Positions 11,574 through 26,500 are shown, counted from the first letter of the stretch. The stretch: 64,000 bases of DNA from Patiria pectinifera (GCA_029964075.1 CM057133.1:14594699-14658698), one strand, 5' to 3'. The notes: generated by a model from the sequence alone, not told the origin. Numbers and translations: made by a program.

Positions 11574-14500
11574 CTAAAAAATACAGAAAGAGAGAGAGAT
11601 ATCAGACGAAAAAAGAATAAATACGATGCGCTGGTATCCACCATTGCTCGGGGCACAATACAAGGCAGGAAATTTTTTCTTTAAACTATTAAAAGTTGTT
11701 TAAGGGTTCAATTCCTTAAGAAATGGAACACATTTTTCAATAAATTGAAAAACAATGACTGTTTAAACTGTCTTTCGTTTGAGTGAAATGTATAGCAGAA
11801 GTATTTTGGCTAAGAGAAGAAAATAAAAAAAGAAAATTGCTTAAAAATACTACGAGACAATTCCGCCGCTAAGAGAAAGCAAACATGGCCCTCGTGGTGC
11901 AGGGCAGTGTGGGTAGCATTATAGAGGGCGCTGTTGTATAAACTCTTAGCGAATGGAACCTGCCGGTAAGGGGAATATGCAAATGTAGTGGCTCTACAGG
12001 TAAGTGAGTGAAGTAGACTTACCTTTTTACTGTGATGGGAACCAGCCATTGATATCTCTTCTATGAAGTTGGATGGTACTAACCCTCTCGTCCCTCGCAC
12101 CTGAAAGGGGAAAAAAAGGCATATAATATTACCTTAGTAGTATGACTTGTGATGCTAAACGGAATATATTCCAGCTATACAGGGTGGTCCAAAAAAAGAA
12201 AAGAAAAAAAGGAACAGCATAATTCCACTACCTTGAGACTCAAACCACCTGTACCAATTGATGGAGAATCCTTTCAGAAGAATTATGATATCAAAATATC
12301 TCGATTCGGTCCAGTGGTTTTTGCTGCAGAGCCTATTTTGTGAAGCACACTTCTTTCATGTGGGTATTATTACATAACAATCCCGCTATCAATTATAATG
12401 AAATTCAAATTCCCGGGCGCAGTTTAGTAATTCATCGGGACAAAAATGACCCCATCTTGCTTCACAAAATAGGCTCTAGAACAAAAACTACTGGACTGAA
12501 TTGGGTGATCTTGGTTTCATTTTTCTTCTAAAAAGATTCTCCATGCATTGGTATATGTGGTTTGAGTCTCAGGGTAGTGGAAGTGTGCCATTCCGAAATG
12601 ACGGAATATACTTGAGTACAAATATGGGTATGAGAGTATGAGTATGAGTCCACCAGGATAAATATCTCTCACCTTTCCCTGGTAGAATCCATCGGGTCTG
12701 ATGGTGCCATAGACAGTGATGATATCTCCCTCTTCAAAGGCGAGCTCATATGTCGGGTAGTGATTGGGAGAGTGCTCGATCGGATCGTAGTTATAGACCG
12801 CCATGAACTGAAAGCAACAAGACAAACTTGCATTGGAGATGAAATCAAATTTTTGAAGATGATAGCCAAATTAATGTCAAGCCGCAAAACCCCCCCCAGA
12901 ATTTTGTAAAGATATCAGTCCTTCAACAAGGTTTCTCTTAACTTTTTTTGAACTAGCCAGCCTGACTTGTGAACCAGACAATTAACTAGCTCTTGGGCTT
13001 TTTCACTAATTTTTTTTGCTATGTTTTGTTTTTCCTTTCTGTATTAATTTAAACGCCATCGATTTCGCTGCAATATTGGGCATGAAAAAAGTCGAATCCG
13101 CGTCAGACCTCTTTAAAAAAACAAATTGCAAAAATCCGCAGCTACGCGACAAGTTTTATAACTTATCTCAATAATTTTGACTAGCCAGGCAGGCTACGTA
13201 GAGAATGGTTTTGACTAGCCCGCCACTGTTGTGACTCGCATTTAGCTGGCGGGCTACCGCTTAGGTGGAAACCTGCTTTAATGTCTCATTTACATGTAAA
13301 CGTGAATAACTTTTACATATTGCTTGGAAAATATCAATTGAAAAAAAAATTTGTTGAAAAATTTCACAGAAAGGTAGCAGTGACGTGAATGTGTTCGCTC
13401 ACCAGTCTTTCTTGAGACTCTTCACTGACGACCGAGGACCCGTCTGACGGGACTGCGCCACGGCCGACTGATGACACGGTCATGACAGAGTCCGACCAGG
13501 AGGAGGAGAGGTGACCTGGGTCCTCAAAGTGAGTGTTGACGATGGGGGAGGTCTGGCCTGTGGCCGAGACCGTCTGGATGCCGAAAGACTGGACGGTGCG
13601 TAAGTTGACTCCTTCCACAAGAGCCTGGAAAAAAAAATGTACTCATTGAATAAACAAAAGAGTGTGCTCAAACAGCTAATCTAGGTCTGGTATTTGGTTA
13701 AAGGCATATAGGATCATTTGCTTTTCATGCATTTTGTTTGTTTCCAATGATAACACCACTCAAAATCCAAAGAAGAAGGTTCAAAGCCTAATCTGTTGAA
13801 GTTTCAGCTCAGCAGATTTGAGAAAACAGTGCACAACCTTTCGATGACGAAACACGATTGGCTCCATCATTCATTGATTTCTACTAAATGACAGGAAGCC
13901 AGGCGGCATAATTTCACAGGGTCTTAGTATCAGTATGAAACCTCAATCCAAGTAGGATCTTTTGGAAGTAACAAGGTAGGTTACGTTTGGGTTAAATACA
14001 AATGATCCCATATGCCTGCAAGTCTGTCACAGACCAACACGACTCAGGCCGGCTTTCATCTCCAGTTTCCTTGGAATGAAATGAGTGAGAACATTTCTAT
14101 TCCCACTGGATGGGACGTCGGTCCAATACAGGCAACTCCCAGCTAATGCTGTTACCCTATTATAAACCTGGATGGAGATAGGTAAGTGGTACTGAAGTGG
14201 CTTACTTTAGGAAACAACCAAATGGCCAACAGCAAGATTCGAACCATGACCCTTTGATCATGGGTCACAAACCCTAACCACTGGGCTACACTCCCCACCA
14301 TATTTAATGCACAAGCATAAAATTAGGTTCTTGCAGTAAAACTATCCAACTAGATTGAAATATAGCATACCTTTCAAAAAGGGAAACTACTCTATCAAAA
14401 AAAACAAATAACAAAAATACGTGACTAACCTTTGTTAGGTGGGCATTTGTGACAAACTGTTTCTGACGTCCGTCCACAAAGATCTTGTAACCGACGACCT

Positions 14501-17500
14501 CCAGCCCGTTGCTCTGACCCAGGTCATCCAGGTCCGGGGGTCGCCAGGTCACGACTGCGCCATGGCGACCTATGATCTTTGACACAGTGAGGCTACGTGG
14601 GGGCTGTGGGGCACCTGCATATGCAAAGTTTACATTGACTTTTGAGATTTGGAGAATTTGAAGGACATAGAATTTATATGGGTATTCATGCCCCTTGAAT
14701 GATAGGGTACAAAGAACATGGCACTGGGTTTGTTAACATTGGTGGATTTTTTTAGGTTTTTGGAGGTTTCAGGTTGTTCTCAACAAAATCGCTGATGGAT
14801 TTAGGGTTAAAAGATTTCATTTCTGTGCTTCAGAGACAATATCCACTGCCCAAGATGGGCATAAAGTGCTTTGGATATTCTTGGGATTTTTACTTTTTAG
14901 GATTGCATTTGAGCATAAGATTTTGACACATAAGTGAGAGTGTATTTAATGTTCTAAAGAAAAAACCAGCACACAATTTCTTGAACACCTTATATGTGAT
15001 GTGATCAAGCTAAATGAGTCGTTTGTCGACCCTGGTCAATTTTTTTTAATTTTTTTTTACTGATTTGCAAAGAGCATAATCTCAGCATTACTGCTGTGAA
15101 AACCGCATGCTGATACCATCTTTAGTTAAAAAATTATGGAAGTCGGAACACCAACAGATGTGATGAAGTGATGTGATGAAGTGGCCCTATTTTGGCCTGA
15201 ATCTCCAAATGAAAATTCCCGACAAACGACTCATTTAGCTTGATCGCATCACATATGTGAAACAACACCAAACATTTACCTTGGACATGAGATGTTCTCG
15301 TCACTCCACGGGAAGGCAGATGTTGATCCCCTCGACCGTTCACCTGTGATCTAAACCCATGATGCTTTGCACCAGACTGGTCAGGCACGTCCACTCCCCG
15401 TAGCAGGTTATGGTGATGCAACGGGGTACCGTTTGATGGTGTTGCATGGTGGGAAGGGTGCAGCCCAGTCGATGCAATCAGTGGTGTGGACGAGAAGTTG
15501 TTGCTCGGTAACCTGGGAATCTGGGTACCAGCGGTTGGAAATGTTGAGGCCATGTGACCATTCCCCGGCAGTGACATCGTGGGGCTGTGATTGGTCGACA
15601 ACGGATATGCACTACTTGGTGACAAAGTCAAGTGACCATTTTGAGATCCAGTTGCGTCATTCGGAATGGCACCCTGCTGTTGGTTCGTATGCATATATGG
15701 AATCCCCTGTTGTTGCGAACCTGTAACGCTTGCTTGAGAAGCTAATCCTGATGGAAGATTCCTGTGATGCATTGCTGAGGTACCGATCACATGATGCTGC
15801 GGTAGACTGTTTGATCCTCCAGCATGTGATGTGTTATTAACATGTCCTCTGAACCCTGCGTGCAGATTTGAAGAACCAAGTTCAGGTTGAGCGCTTGCAG
15901 CACTACTTGCAACAAATTGGGGGTGTGATGTGCCCGTCACGCCATTAGTCTGTTGAGTGCTCACTGATGGGCTTGCTATTGGTGATCCGGAAACAGGATG
16001 CGTCTGCAGATCTGAAGCACCTATCCCAGGTTGGCGGTTTGAGGCAACTTGTCCTGACTGTGATGTGCCACTCGTGACAATTTGTTGGGCACCTAATGTG
16101 GGGAGTCCCGCTGATGTCTGGGACACAAGATGGTTCCGTGCGATTGGGGAGCCCACCCCAGGTTGGACATTTGGAACATTTGCTCCTGGCTGCGATGTAC
16201 CACTCCTAGTATTAATTTGTTGGGCGCTGAATGTAGGGAATCCTGGTGATGTCTCGGATACAAGATGGCTGCGTGCGATTGAAGAGCCTACGTCAGGTTG
16301 AACGTTTGAAGCATTTGCCGAAACATGAGGCTGCAAGGTACCACTAACAGCATTCACTTGTTGCAAACTTGGTGTACGGAGTCCCGATGTTTCCTCAGGC
16401 GCGGGGTGTGCTACTGGGGTACTCTCGCCATGATGCACTGCTGGGGCGTCAACTCCTTGACACGAGCTCCCGATTTGGTCCAATCCTAACGTCCTGTTCA
16501 TAGGAGTCTGTGATACAATCCCAGCTTGAACGACATTTAAGGAATGTCCGTTTGGAGTCAAAGAGACCTCACTGGCTGTGCTTTCTCTCGGTTGGGTAGA
16601 ATCTCCAACAGCCCCATGGACTGAGCGTCCAGCTTGCACGGGAATCCCAGGATGCACTGCTGCAGACCCAAATGCCTTCGAGGCTGTGTTTTCAGGGTGC
16701 CCTTGTGACATGCTGGAGCCTGTCCGAAGCCTCCCAGTATTAAATCCCATTGCATCATTTGCAGGGCTTGCTTGGCCCGTTACTGGCAGTAACCCACTCT
16801 CTGAGGCAACAGGGTACTGTCCTGTTGTACTTCTGACCGTACCCATGCTGGGAACTGTTAAATTTGAATTGGCAACACTGCCATTCAGCAAGCCGAAGGC
16901 TGCGCCGTTGTGTGTTACGGCAGTTGTACTGGTAGTTGAGAGCCCGTTAACGGACTTGACATTCCCGGAATGTGTTGCCGTCGTGGCTGCATAAGCCTGC
17001 CCTTGGGTGCTGTTTAAAGTTTGGTGCCCATACCAAGGTTGAGATTGCAGTTGTGGATTTTTGGCTGGGGATGGCGCAGTCACCGATGGAGTACTGTTTA
17101 TGGTCAGACTTGAGGGCAAGAGGGAAGGATGGACATTGGTCCCAGGGTATGAAACATTCGGACTTGACCGAATGCCCTCTGGAGATGGGATGAAATCATT
17201 AACATTACCATTGCTGCTATCAAACTGGAAGGGTTGTCTGTTACGTTCTTGCTGTCGGCTGGAAAAAAGAGGTGACTGCATTAATGTGGATGGAGTGAGA
17301 GGGTCTACGAAATCCTGTGGCCGTGCCCTACTGGGACGCCCCCCGTTTGACAAATCAAGCAGTCCATCGTCTCTATACGCATCATGAATCTCACGGGACA
17401 GGTCATTACGTGTCGGGGAAATTCCTCTCCTTTTCCCACTTGAGGGGGAGCGGGCATCTCTTGCAAGCCTCGTCGCCGGCTTGGTCCTAGTTGGTGAGGC

Positions 17501-20500
17501 ATCCAGAACAGACCTGAGTAGGTCCGCTTCCAGATCCTCTACCTCTCTCGAAGGGGTAAGGTGTGATCGGGAACGGCTTCCTGATGTCCTCTTCATCAGC
17601 TCCTGGAGGGATATCCCGGCCCCTCCGGGACCCAAATCGTCCAGACTTCCGCTCAAGGGATCCAGGCTGGAGCGTCCTCTAGAGGTCGACAGACGCCCAA
17701 GTTCGTCGTCGTCACTCAGGTCGTCCGTTCTTACGTCATTCAGACTCTTGCTGATTTTGTCCACTCGCTGTCGCCCGATATCGCCGCCTCTCCGCCGACG
17801 ATCCTTTGAAGCTTCACTAACCCCGCTCCTAGCTCTCCTCCCTCTACCGTCGACTGGCAAGGGCTCGTTGAACCTCTCGTCGGGGAGGTCAACGGCCGAC
17901 AGGTCACTGACCTCAGTCAGTAACTGTTCAGTTCTGTCGGGGCGGAGTTGTTCCAGCTCGGCAGCAAACCTCCGTATGATCGTGTCTCTCTCCTTGCACT
18001 TTTGTAGCAGATAGGAGACCTTGGCCTGAAATAAATGTACAGTAACGTGAAAAATTATGAGGCCGTGTGAAAAACTTAAGGCGTGTAATTTACCCGAAAA
18101 ACATGAGAAGAAAAGCAGATAAAAGACAATTTTGAAGGCAAATATGCAAAAAGTAAAGCAAAACTTATCAGATATTATAAAAAGAAAGGTCTGAAGTAAA
18201 ATAAAATAAAATTGAACCTTATTGCAGCAATTCAGATACTAACTACCAATGTGAAATATTCATTACAACAGTTCAATAGTTTAATCGTTTTTTTAAACTC
18301 CCAATTATAGCACTGCATCTTAGGTTTTATGACAACTCCACTGCATTTTCGAAGAGCATTAACCCCCCATTCAGACGGGCATTCCTGAAAAAAAAATAGA
18401 TTAGGAGTGACCAGAGTCAACCCAAATAGACTTTTTGGTTCAGACAGGCAAACTTAAAACACGAGAATTGCGTACTAATAAAGAATTGCGCAACACTTTT
18501 TGTGGGTTATTTATGTTTTCGAACAGTACCATCATATCTGAGATTGTTTTACATGAGCAATTTCTAACCAATGGAGTACCTGGTAACCCAAGGTCAACAG
18601 ACAAATCCTAATCTGAATTATGGCTGAAAGGAATAAAAGAAAGACTCTAGAGACCATTGCCAACTATGTTGATGCGAGGAGGAAAAGAATACTGACCCTC
18701 TGGTTATTGGCCCCTCTCCTGCTGATTTAACACAATGTTACAACAGCGCACGCTATTGTAAGGATGGACTATGAGATATATCGTATGGTCGCTACTAATT
18801 TACATATATTTACATTCATTTACAACATTGGCATCGACTTTAGCTCATGACTAATGTGACATCTGATATCAAGTCGCTTCTGAGTCGATCTGAACAACTC
18901 CGACAGTCAATGTTTTTGCCATCTGGCACGTGTAGTCGCTCTTAATTGTTTCAGACGTTGGACGTATCTTGTACTTAATTCAAATCTTGACTTTTATTTG
19001 GTTCGGCCTGACTCTGGAATGCCTGTCTGAACCGGGGGCAACACTTTCAGAAACTTGTGCCACCGACATTAATGTTACCTTTAATGGAGCAACTGATATC
19101 TCAGCTTCGTTCTTCTTATGTTCCATGTCATCAAACTATAAGAAAGAACAAACAGTGTACAGTAAAGAAAGGTACCTCAAACCACCACCTGTCTCAATGT
19201 GCAATATCACTCCGTCACGTATTTAAGTACTTCCGACTAGGAAAACTGACCTGCTCTTTGATGCACATGTAATCTTCTTCGATTCCCTCTCGTTTCCTCT
19301 TCTGCTCCTCCAAGTGTCGGACTCGATCCTCCAGTGCAGCATTGTCTTCTGCAAGATGTAGTTCCTCGCTTGTCTTTGAGAAGAGAAACAAAGAATTAAA
19401 TATTGATGAACATTTTGGAGGAACTGTAATTTAGAAAGTTTGCTCTATGGCACACCCACAATGTCAATAATCTCCGTCTGTTTTTTGTGTGTATTCATCT
19501 TCATGCTACATTTTCCAGAACAAAAAGCAACTCAAACTTTGGCACACAAATTAAAACAAAAACCCCCCACTTTTATTTGCCTTAATTCCCTTCCCATAAA
19601 TGTTCCTCCCTTAAAGGCATATAGGATTATTTGCTTTTCATGCATTTTGCTAATTTCCAATAATAATTACTCAAAATCCAAAGAAGAATGTTCAAAGCCT
19701 AACTTGTTGAAAATTCAGCTCAGTGGATATTAAACATTTAAAATGAACAGTCAAAACCATGCACAACCTTTTGATCACAAAACATGATTTTGTCCACAGC
19801 ACTATGCATTTCCAAAAATTAGTTGACTGATCGTTGAAAATCACCTACATTTCTTCATTTCTTCAAAATGATCTTTAATCCAAGTAATCTTTTTGTTAAA
19901 AATTTGGTAGGTTTCTTTTGGGATAAATGCAAATGATGCTATATACTTCTTATCGCCTTTCCTTTAACACATACACATATTTGTCCCTCCTGAGCCCAAT
20001 TTATCAGAGCCAATAAGCAGAAAAACACAGCTTAGCAAATATATGTGCTGAGCAAAAATCAGCCAAGTACCAGCCACAAGCAATATACACTGCATGACAT
20101 TTTGGCTGGTAACCAATTTTTCCTAAGCATCATTATCTATGACGACAACCAGTCACAAATCAGACACATTTGCATGACTTTTTGACTGGTAACCAATGGT
20201 AGCTATTAAGCACATTGTTGTGCACTGAGCATCTTCAGTACCTTCTCTCTCAGCATCTCCTCGGCCATGTGGAGTTTGCGCTGCAAGGCATCCTGGTCCC
20301 GGTTGCTATGGCGACTCTCGGCCAGCTGCTCCTGTAGCTCCGCCCACCTGTCTTCCATGGTGGCTAACCTTTGAACCCTGCCTCTCAGCTCTTCATTCTG
20401 TGTGGAGATTTATGACTGTTAGGTCAACAACAATTTCTCAACTCTTTCACTATATTAAAGCGGGTTTATACGCGGTGCAAAGAGAACGATGTACTGTGCT

Positions 20501-23500
20501 TATAAAGTGCTTTATACCGGAGGTCTCAAAGCACTTCACAATTATTACCCCTGTTCATCATGCCATCAGACCATTTTTCTGCAGCAGCTTGATATCAGCG
20601 CAGTCTAGTCAGGGTTTGAACCCACGAACCATCGCACAATTTGAATGTGAATTTCTGACTCACGGCAAGAATTCATATTTTGAAAACTCAAAAGTTGAAA
20701 CTTGTTTTTTGAACTGCTTCGTGGTGTGGCAAAATGCTTCCTGACGTCAAAGTTGCTTCAACTGAAAAGCTTGTCACAAGCAACAAAATGAGCAATAACA
20801 TACTAATGCCTTTGTCACAAGGCATGTGAAAAGCCTGTGACTCAGCGTGGGACTGGATGGAGTTGTGAGGACTTGTGGATGGACTCTAACAGAAAACAGT
20901 ATAGCAATTCATCACAAGAACATCATAAGTCAACACAAGACCATCACAAGTCATCACAAGAAAATCACAAGTCATCACAAGAAAATCACAAGGCATCACA
21001 AGTCATCACAAGACCATCACAAGTCATCACAAGGACATCACAAGTCATCACAAGGACATCACAAGGACATCACAAGTCATCACAAGACCATCACAAGTCA
21101 TCACAAGTCATCACAAGTCCATCGCAAGTCAACACAAGACCATCACAAGTCATCACAAGACCATCACAAGTCATCACAAGAAAATCACAAGGTATCACAA
21201 GTCATCACAAGACCATCACAAGTCATCACAAGACCATCACAAGAAAATCACAAGGCATCATAAGTCATCACAAGATCATCACAAGCCATCACAAGACCAT
21301 CACAATTTTTTTACAAGTCCAATTAATGTTGGTTAGGAGACAAAAAAATTGACTTTGTTGAAGACCACGGATAGTACATCTTATAAAAGGTTCCTATATT
21401 TCAGTACATCTTATAAAAGGTTCCTACATTTCAGTCATCTTTAAAGATGTTCCTACATCTCATCTTCTCTTTCATCAACAGCCCACTTCTAAAAAAAAAA
21501 AATCTTTCCTACCTCTCTGGTTAGAACATCCAAAGCACTGGAAAGATGAAGTTCGTGGGCCCGGCTACCATGTGACTTGGTCTCCCCAGGCCTGGAGTCA
21601 GGTGACGTGTCATGTGATGAGATGTCACGTGACCTAGCAGCATCAGCATGATCTGTGCTACTGGCTGAGTTCTGTTGGTGTTCCTTTACAGCTGCTTCAA
21701 GATTCTTCAGTTCCTCGGATTGCTTCTCAAGTGCTTCCTCCTGTGTACAAGGAAAAGTTGGGAGCACAGTTAAGAGACAAACAAAAGAGATAACACAATA
21801 CCAGGCCTTCAACCAAGCAGGATCCAACAAGATTCATTGGCAAGCAATTTTTCTGATTCTGTTTAACCCATTACTTCCTGTACCGTCCGAATCCAGCCTG
21901 CCTGTTACTCCCTGTACTGCCCCATATCGCCAGAGCACTATATGGTTTTTATGAACTCATTAGGGAATGAATACAAGGTATTTAGCTAATGGATTATCAA
22001 TTGCAGACCTTTTCATTCCATGTGTTTTATTGTAGTAGTGGGAGACATCGGAAATTTCAAAATCTGGTTATCCTTATTTTTTTCAAACCGAATAACAGTT
22101 ATCATGGAATTAAAGTGACGTTTTTGTATCAATTTCCAACAATGGTCGGCAGACCACTGTTGGGAAAAAAAAACACTTTTTTCCAAATACATTCCAAATT
22201 TACCAAAATTAAGTTAGTCAACATTTTGTTTGCAATCGGTGAAACACACCCATGAATGGGTGCAAGCCAGCTAGTCTGGTTCCCTGACCTGACAATTCCC
22301 CGACATCTATAAATTGCTCCATTTCGTCTTAAGTAGGGTCAGGTCAGAACCAGGCTACAAGAATAGCATTTTTTTCCCCTTGGTTTTTCCAGTATCTATG
22401 AACGCAAAACTTCAATACCGGTCAGCGTAACAATATTTGCTATAAAATACCAACCCCCAATCCATCCATTTCTGAAAATTACAGCAAAAGCTGATGCTTT
22501 ATATGACCTTTAAGCCGTCTCATAAGAGATCAATGATTGAAACCAGCACATTCTAATTCCTGTTACTGTGCGCATTGTAAATCAGCACCTAGGGTGTAAT
22601 TAGGCTGTTATTTCCATATCCCTCTTTTTTTCAGTACCTTGGAGGATAACTCTTTCTCTTTCTTCTCGATCTCCTCTTTAGCTCTTCCTTCCTCCTGTTC
22701 CTTGCTCTTCAGTTCTTGCTCCTTTGCCTTAAGGCTTTCCTGGCTCTGCTCCAACTGTCGAAAATCAGAGAAAATAGATGGTTGAATTCAGGCAAGCATG
22801 GTCACGGTCGTTTCTCAGTATGAATTCGTGAAAGCTTTCTCCAGACATTTATCGAGTGTGGAATATTATACACATATTGACTAGCAGTGAGGTTACTAGT
22901 GCGCGTCTATATACCCAGAGGGACTTGGAGAGTCCTATATTCCTAGGCTCGAGGGAGCAGATGTGCACTAGTTACCACTTAATGCCAGTCAGTATGTGCT
23001 TATAACACACCACAATTAATAATATCCCAATGAGAAAAGAGATTAGTTTTCGGTTTTTATAAACCCCTGTACTGATGACGTCACACTTTATTTCTGTGTG
23101 TGCTTTCCTATGGTGCTCAGTGGACCGTGGACCCCACTGGCTCCATAGGAAAGTGCACATGTAAACAAAGTGTGACGTCATCAGTCCAGAGGCTTATTCA
23201 ACAATTACTTGCTGTTCAACTTAGTGTACTTTGTAATACAACCAAACAATCATCAAAGTTTGAACTGTTTTTAATTGTATGTACAATAACAATTATAATT
23301 GAACAATAAAAGAAAGATATTTATTTTTCTTTCCAGAGGGCACTGAAGCCAGTCAAAGATTGTCGAGTATAGAGCCAGACCGAACTCTGTACTCCAGAAA
23401 TTGCACGTGCATGAAACTTTACGCCGATCTAGTTCAAACGTGACGCGAATTGCATACACTAGCCTATATTAGTGAACTCCACATGACCATATTTTAGTCC

Positions 23501-26500
23501 AGCAGCGTAAAGAAACAGCGAGAGGTGTGTTACAATGTAAAGTAGAGCGCTACAATTAACTCTGCTTATACTGAACATTTTGGTAACACAACCGTCCCGT
23601 TGACTCCCGAATTTTATGTAAAATTCTACTGGGCACTGGCAGCCAGAAATGGCAATAACGAATGACCACAATATTGAGCAATCTTTTGTGGCCTCATTAC
23701 AGGGTGGTCCAAAAAAAAAGTTTAAACTTTTTCAGAGGCAGATTTCTCAAAATTAAAGAGACATGTTGATATTGTTTTAAGATATTCCTAAACTACAAGA
23801 TCTTGGTTACATATGGTGAAAACGGTTTTGAAAATAAAGCTCAAGTCAAGAAATAGCTGCCATCCACAGAAAAATGGTCAAAAACTACTTTGTCCGCTTC
23901 TATGGCAGTCATGTAGACGTAATTACAATTACTGCAGTTCTTTGTGCGTCCAGTGCTATTGTGTTGACCATATCTCATAGACTTGCATGTGGCCAAACTG
24001 ACATTTCTTCATTTAGGCTTTATTTTCAGCGTCGTTTTCACCATGCACCACAAAGACGCTGTAGTTTAGGAATATCTTGAAGCAATTTTAACATGTCTCC
24101 CCAATTCCAAGAAATCTGCATCTGAAAAAAAGTGCAAACATTGTTTTGGACCACCCTGTACATTCATTATAGCAAAGTTTTACCATATTCAACAATATTA
24201 TGCTCAAGTGAAACATGCACATGTTTACCTTTTGTTTCAGTCTAGAAATTTCAGCAGCTTTGTTCATCTGGTCAGTTTGGTTAATGTCTTGTTGGCGTAA
24301 TTTCATGCCCTCCAACTGGTCCATTAGTAAAGCATGAATAGAGAGGCAAAAGGAAACAGAATGATTGTTAGTATAAATGAAGTGATGAAAATGGTAGCTT
24401 ATTAAGAATGGTTAGCATACAAAAATATGAATGTTCATGAGTGCAATGGTAAGAATAATTTTATGAGGTGACAGATGGAACGTTCCATTCCACTCGGCTT
24501 TGCCTCGTGAAATGGAACATTCCAGTTGTCACTGAATTTGAATCTGTCACTGAATTTGTTTTAAACAACGCCTAAATAAATCCTTGTCATCGGAGCCATC
24601 AGAGCTGTGTTACAGCACCATCAATAGTGTGATCGCGCAATAGAACTTCTATTTCCTGTGGAAGGGGACTTCCATTTTTGCGTTGCAGCTGGGCCGCGGG
24701 TTGGGACGAACAATTCAATGCACATGATCAATGACGCACCAAAAGGTGACGAAGATTTATTCAGGCGTTGTAAAACATTGGATAAAGCATGCGAGCAACT
24801 AGCTAAAATTTATAACTTATTTTGATTTCAACATGGGTAGGCATGATGATTGTGTTTAAAGGCCCCTGAAACAGTTAGTAAACCAAAGCCCAGTTTATAC
24901 ATTGAGGATAAAAAGGAAAACCTAAAAAGCAATGACCAAAAACTTAATCCGTCACACTTTGTTCACACACTGTTGTAAACATGCAAGTGAAAGTAGAAGT
25001 GTCCAAGCAGCCAAGTAAGTAAATGGGCTCCGTGCACAAGAATTCCCCTCAATAGTAAGAAAAATAGGTGGAGAACCACATGGAGAGACATTCACACACA
25101 TTGCCGATGATGCCTGATGGTCACATGAAGACGCTATGGTTTTTATGCACATTCAGAGTAAAATGAGTCATGCAAAAGTACTCCTTCAACGGCCAGAAAA
25201 GGAGAGTTGGGGGAGACCAAGACTGGTTCCCGGTCTATCCACTGCGTATTCCGAATGATCTGAAGTTATTGGGGGTGGGGATTAGTCTGGGAGACCATCG
25301 CAAGTTAAATTTGAATGCATTCGTGCGCCGAAGACACCTGACGCTCACGCGAAGACGCTGTGGCTAATAGCTTTGGCACATTCAGGAAGTTGTGCGTACT
25401 TCGCGCGCGAACCAGTACACACAGTATGCACATGCTGTGTGTCCCGTCCACGGGGTTCTCAAAAGTGGTCAAAACGCGCCCTCTTTTGTTGGCGCACGGA
25501 GCCCATACACACGCGAATCAGTACATACATGTCCCATCCACTATTTGGACTACTGAAGCCCAAATTGACAATCTTTGAACCATGAGGTGACTGACCTTTG
25601 TCTGGAGGCCGGTGACCTCTCTTTCTCTCTGCTTGACCTCTGACTTCAGCAGTGCGACCTGTCGCTCCCTGTCCTGGAGGTCAATGTCCTTGGTTTGAAG
25701 CTAACATGGGAGACAAAATAATAACCAATGCTTATTACAGTCAAGTAAGGTATTTCATAAACATTTGTTAGTTTTGTGTTTTGATGTTTGCAAATGTTGT
25801 ATACTACCTTTAAACAAGAGATAAACCAAACTCAGTAGGTTGGTCCTGAATTGTCAAGCAGGGTTCAATCACTGTTGACAACAGGTATGTTTCACCAGAG
25901 TTCACAATCAAACCCACTCATTTTTTTTATAAGTGGAACTAGATATTTTCAAAATGCCAAGTTCACAAATTTAATTTGACACCTTTTTAAAATATGCAGT
26001 TGGTGTGTGTGAATGAAGCGGGTGTTCAAAGCTCATGAAATGCACTACATAAAAACACTGATAAAAAAGAAAAGAAAAAAAGTACCTGTAATTTCAGGGG
26101 TCGAAGGTCACCATAATCTCGCAGCTTCTTCTTGAGGCTTTCTTTACTCTGCCGTAACTCTTTCACTACTTCCTCTTTCTCCTACGGACAGACCAAGAAA
26201 GACAACTTATTAAGTGTTTGTCCCTCTTCCAAAGTATAAATATCAGCTTTGTGTGAAAACTGTTGATGCATGGTACTACCGGTATGTGGCCAACTCAACA
26301 TAGCCTATGGTTGACACATTACATTTTAGTTAACTTTGTCATCAAGTTAAAATAGCATGTGATGAAGAGACCCATTTTAGAGAATGATGTTCAGGTCTTT
26401 GCTTCAGATGCCCAGACCAGCTGCTAGACAAATTGATGCTTAATATTCTTAATACCTGAAGCTGTTTCTCCATGGTGTCGATACTCATCTTGAGTCTTCC

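Noticed and set aside
12149..12531. Two plus-strand open frames
   Set aside because: They lie in the two arms of a foldback MITE, which mirror each other.
20560..20645. Possible second SINE (GGTTTGAACCC)
   Set aside because: Only a B-box-like word is present; no A box or SINE body is clear.
20908..21306. CRISPR-like regular array
   Set aside because: Units of ~10 bp are contiguous with no unique spacers, in an animal intron.
20837..21352. Plus-strand open frame of His/Ser/Gln repeats
   Set aside because: It is produced by the 10-bp minisatellite in an intron; two overlapping frames are open for the same reason.
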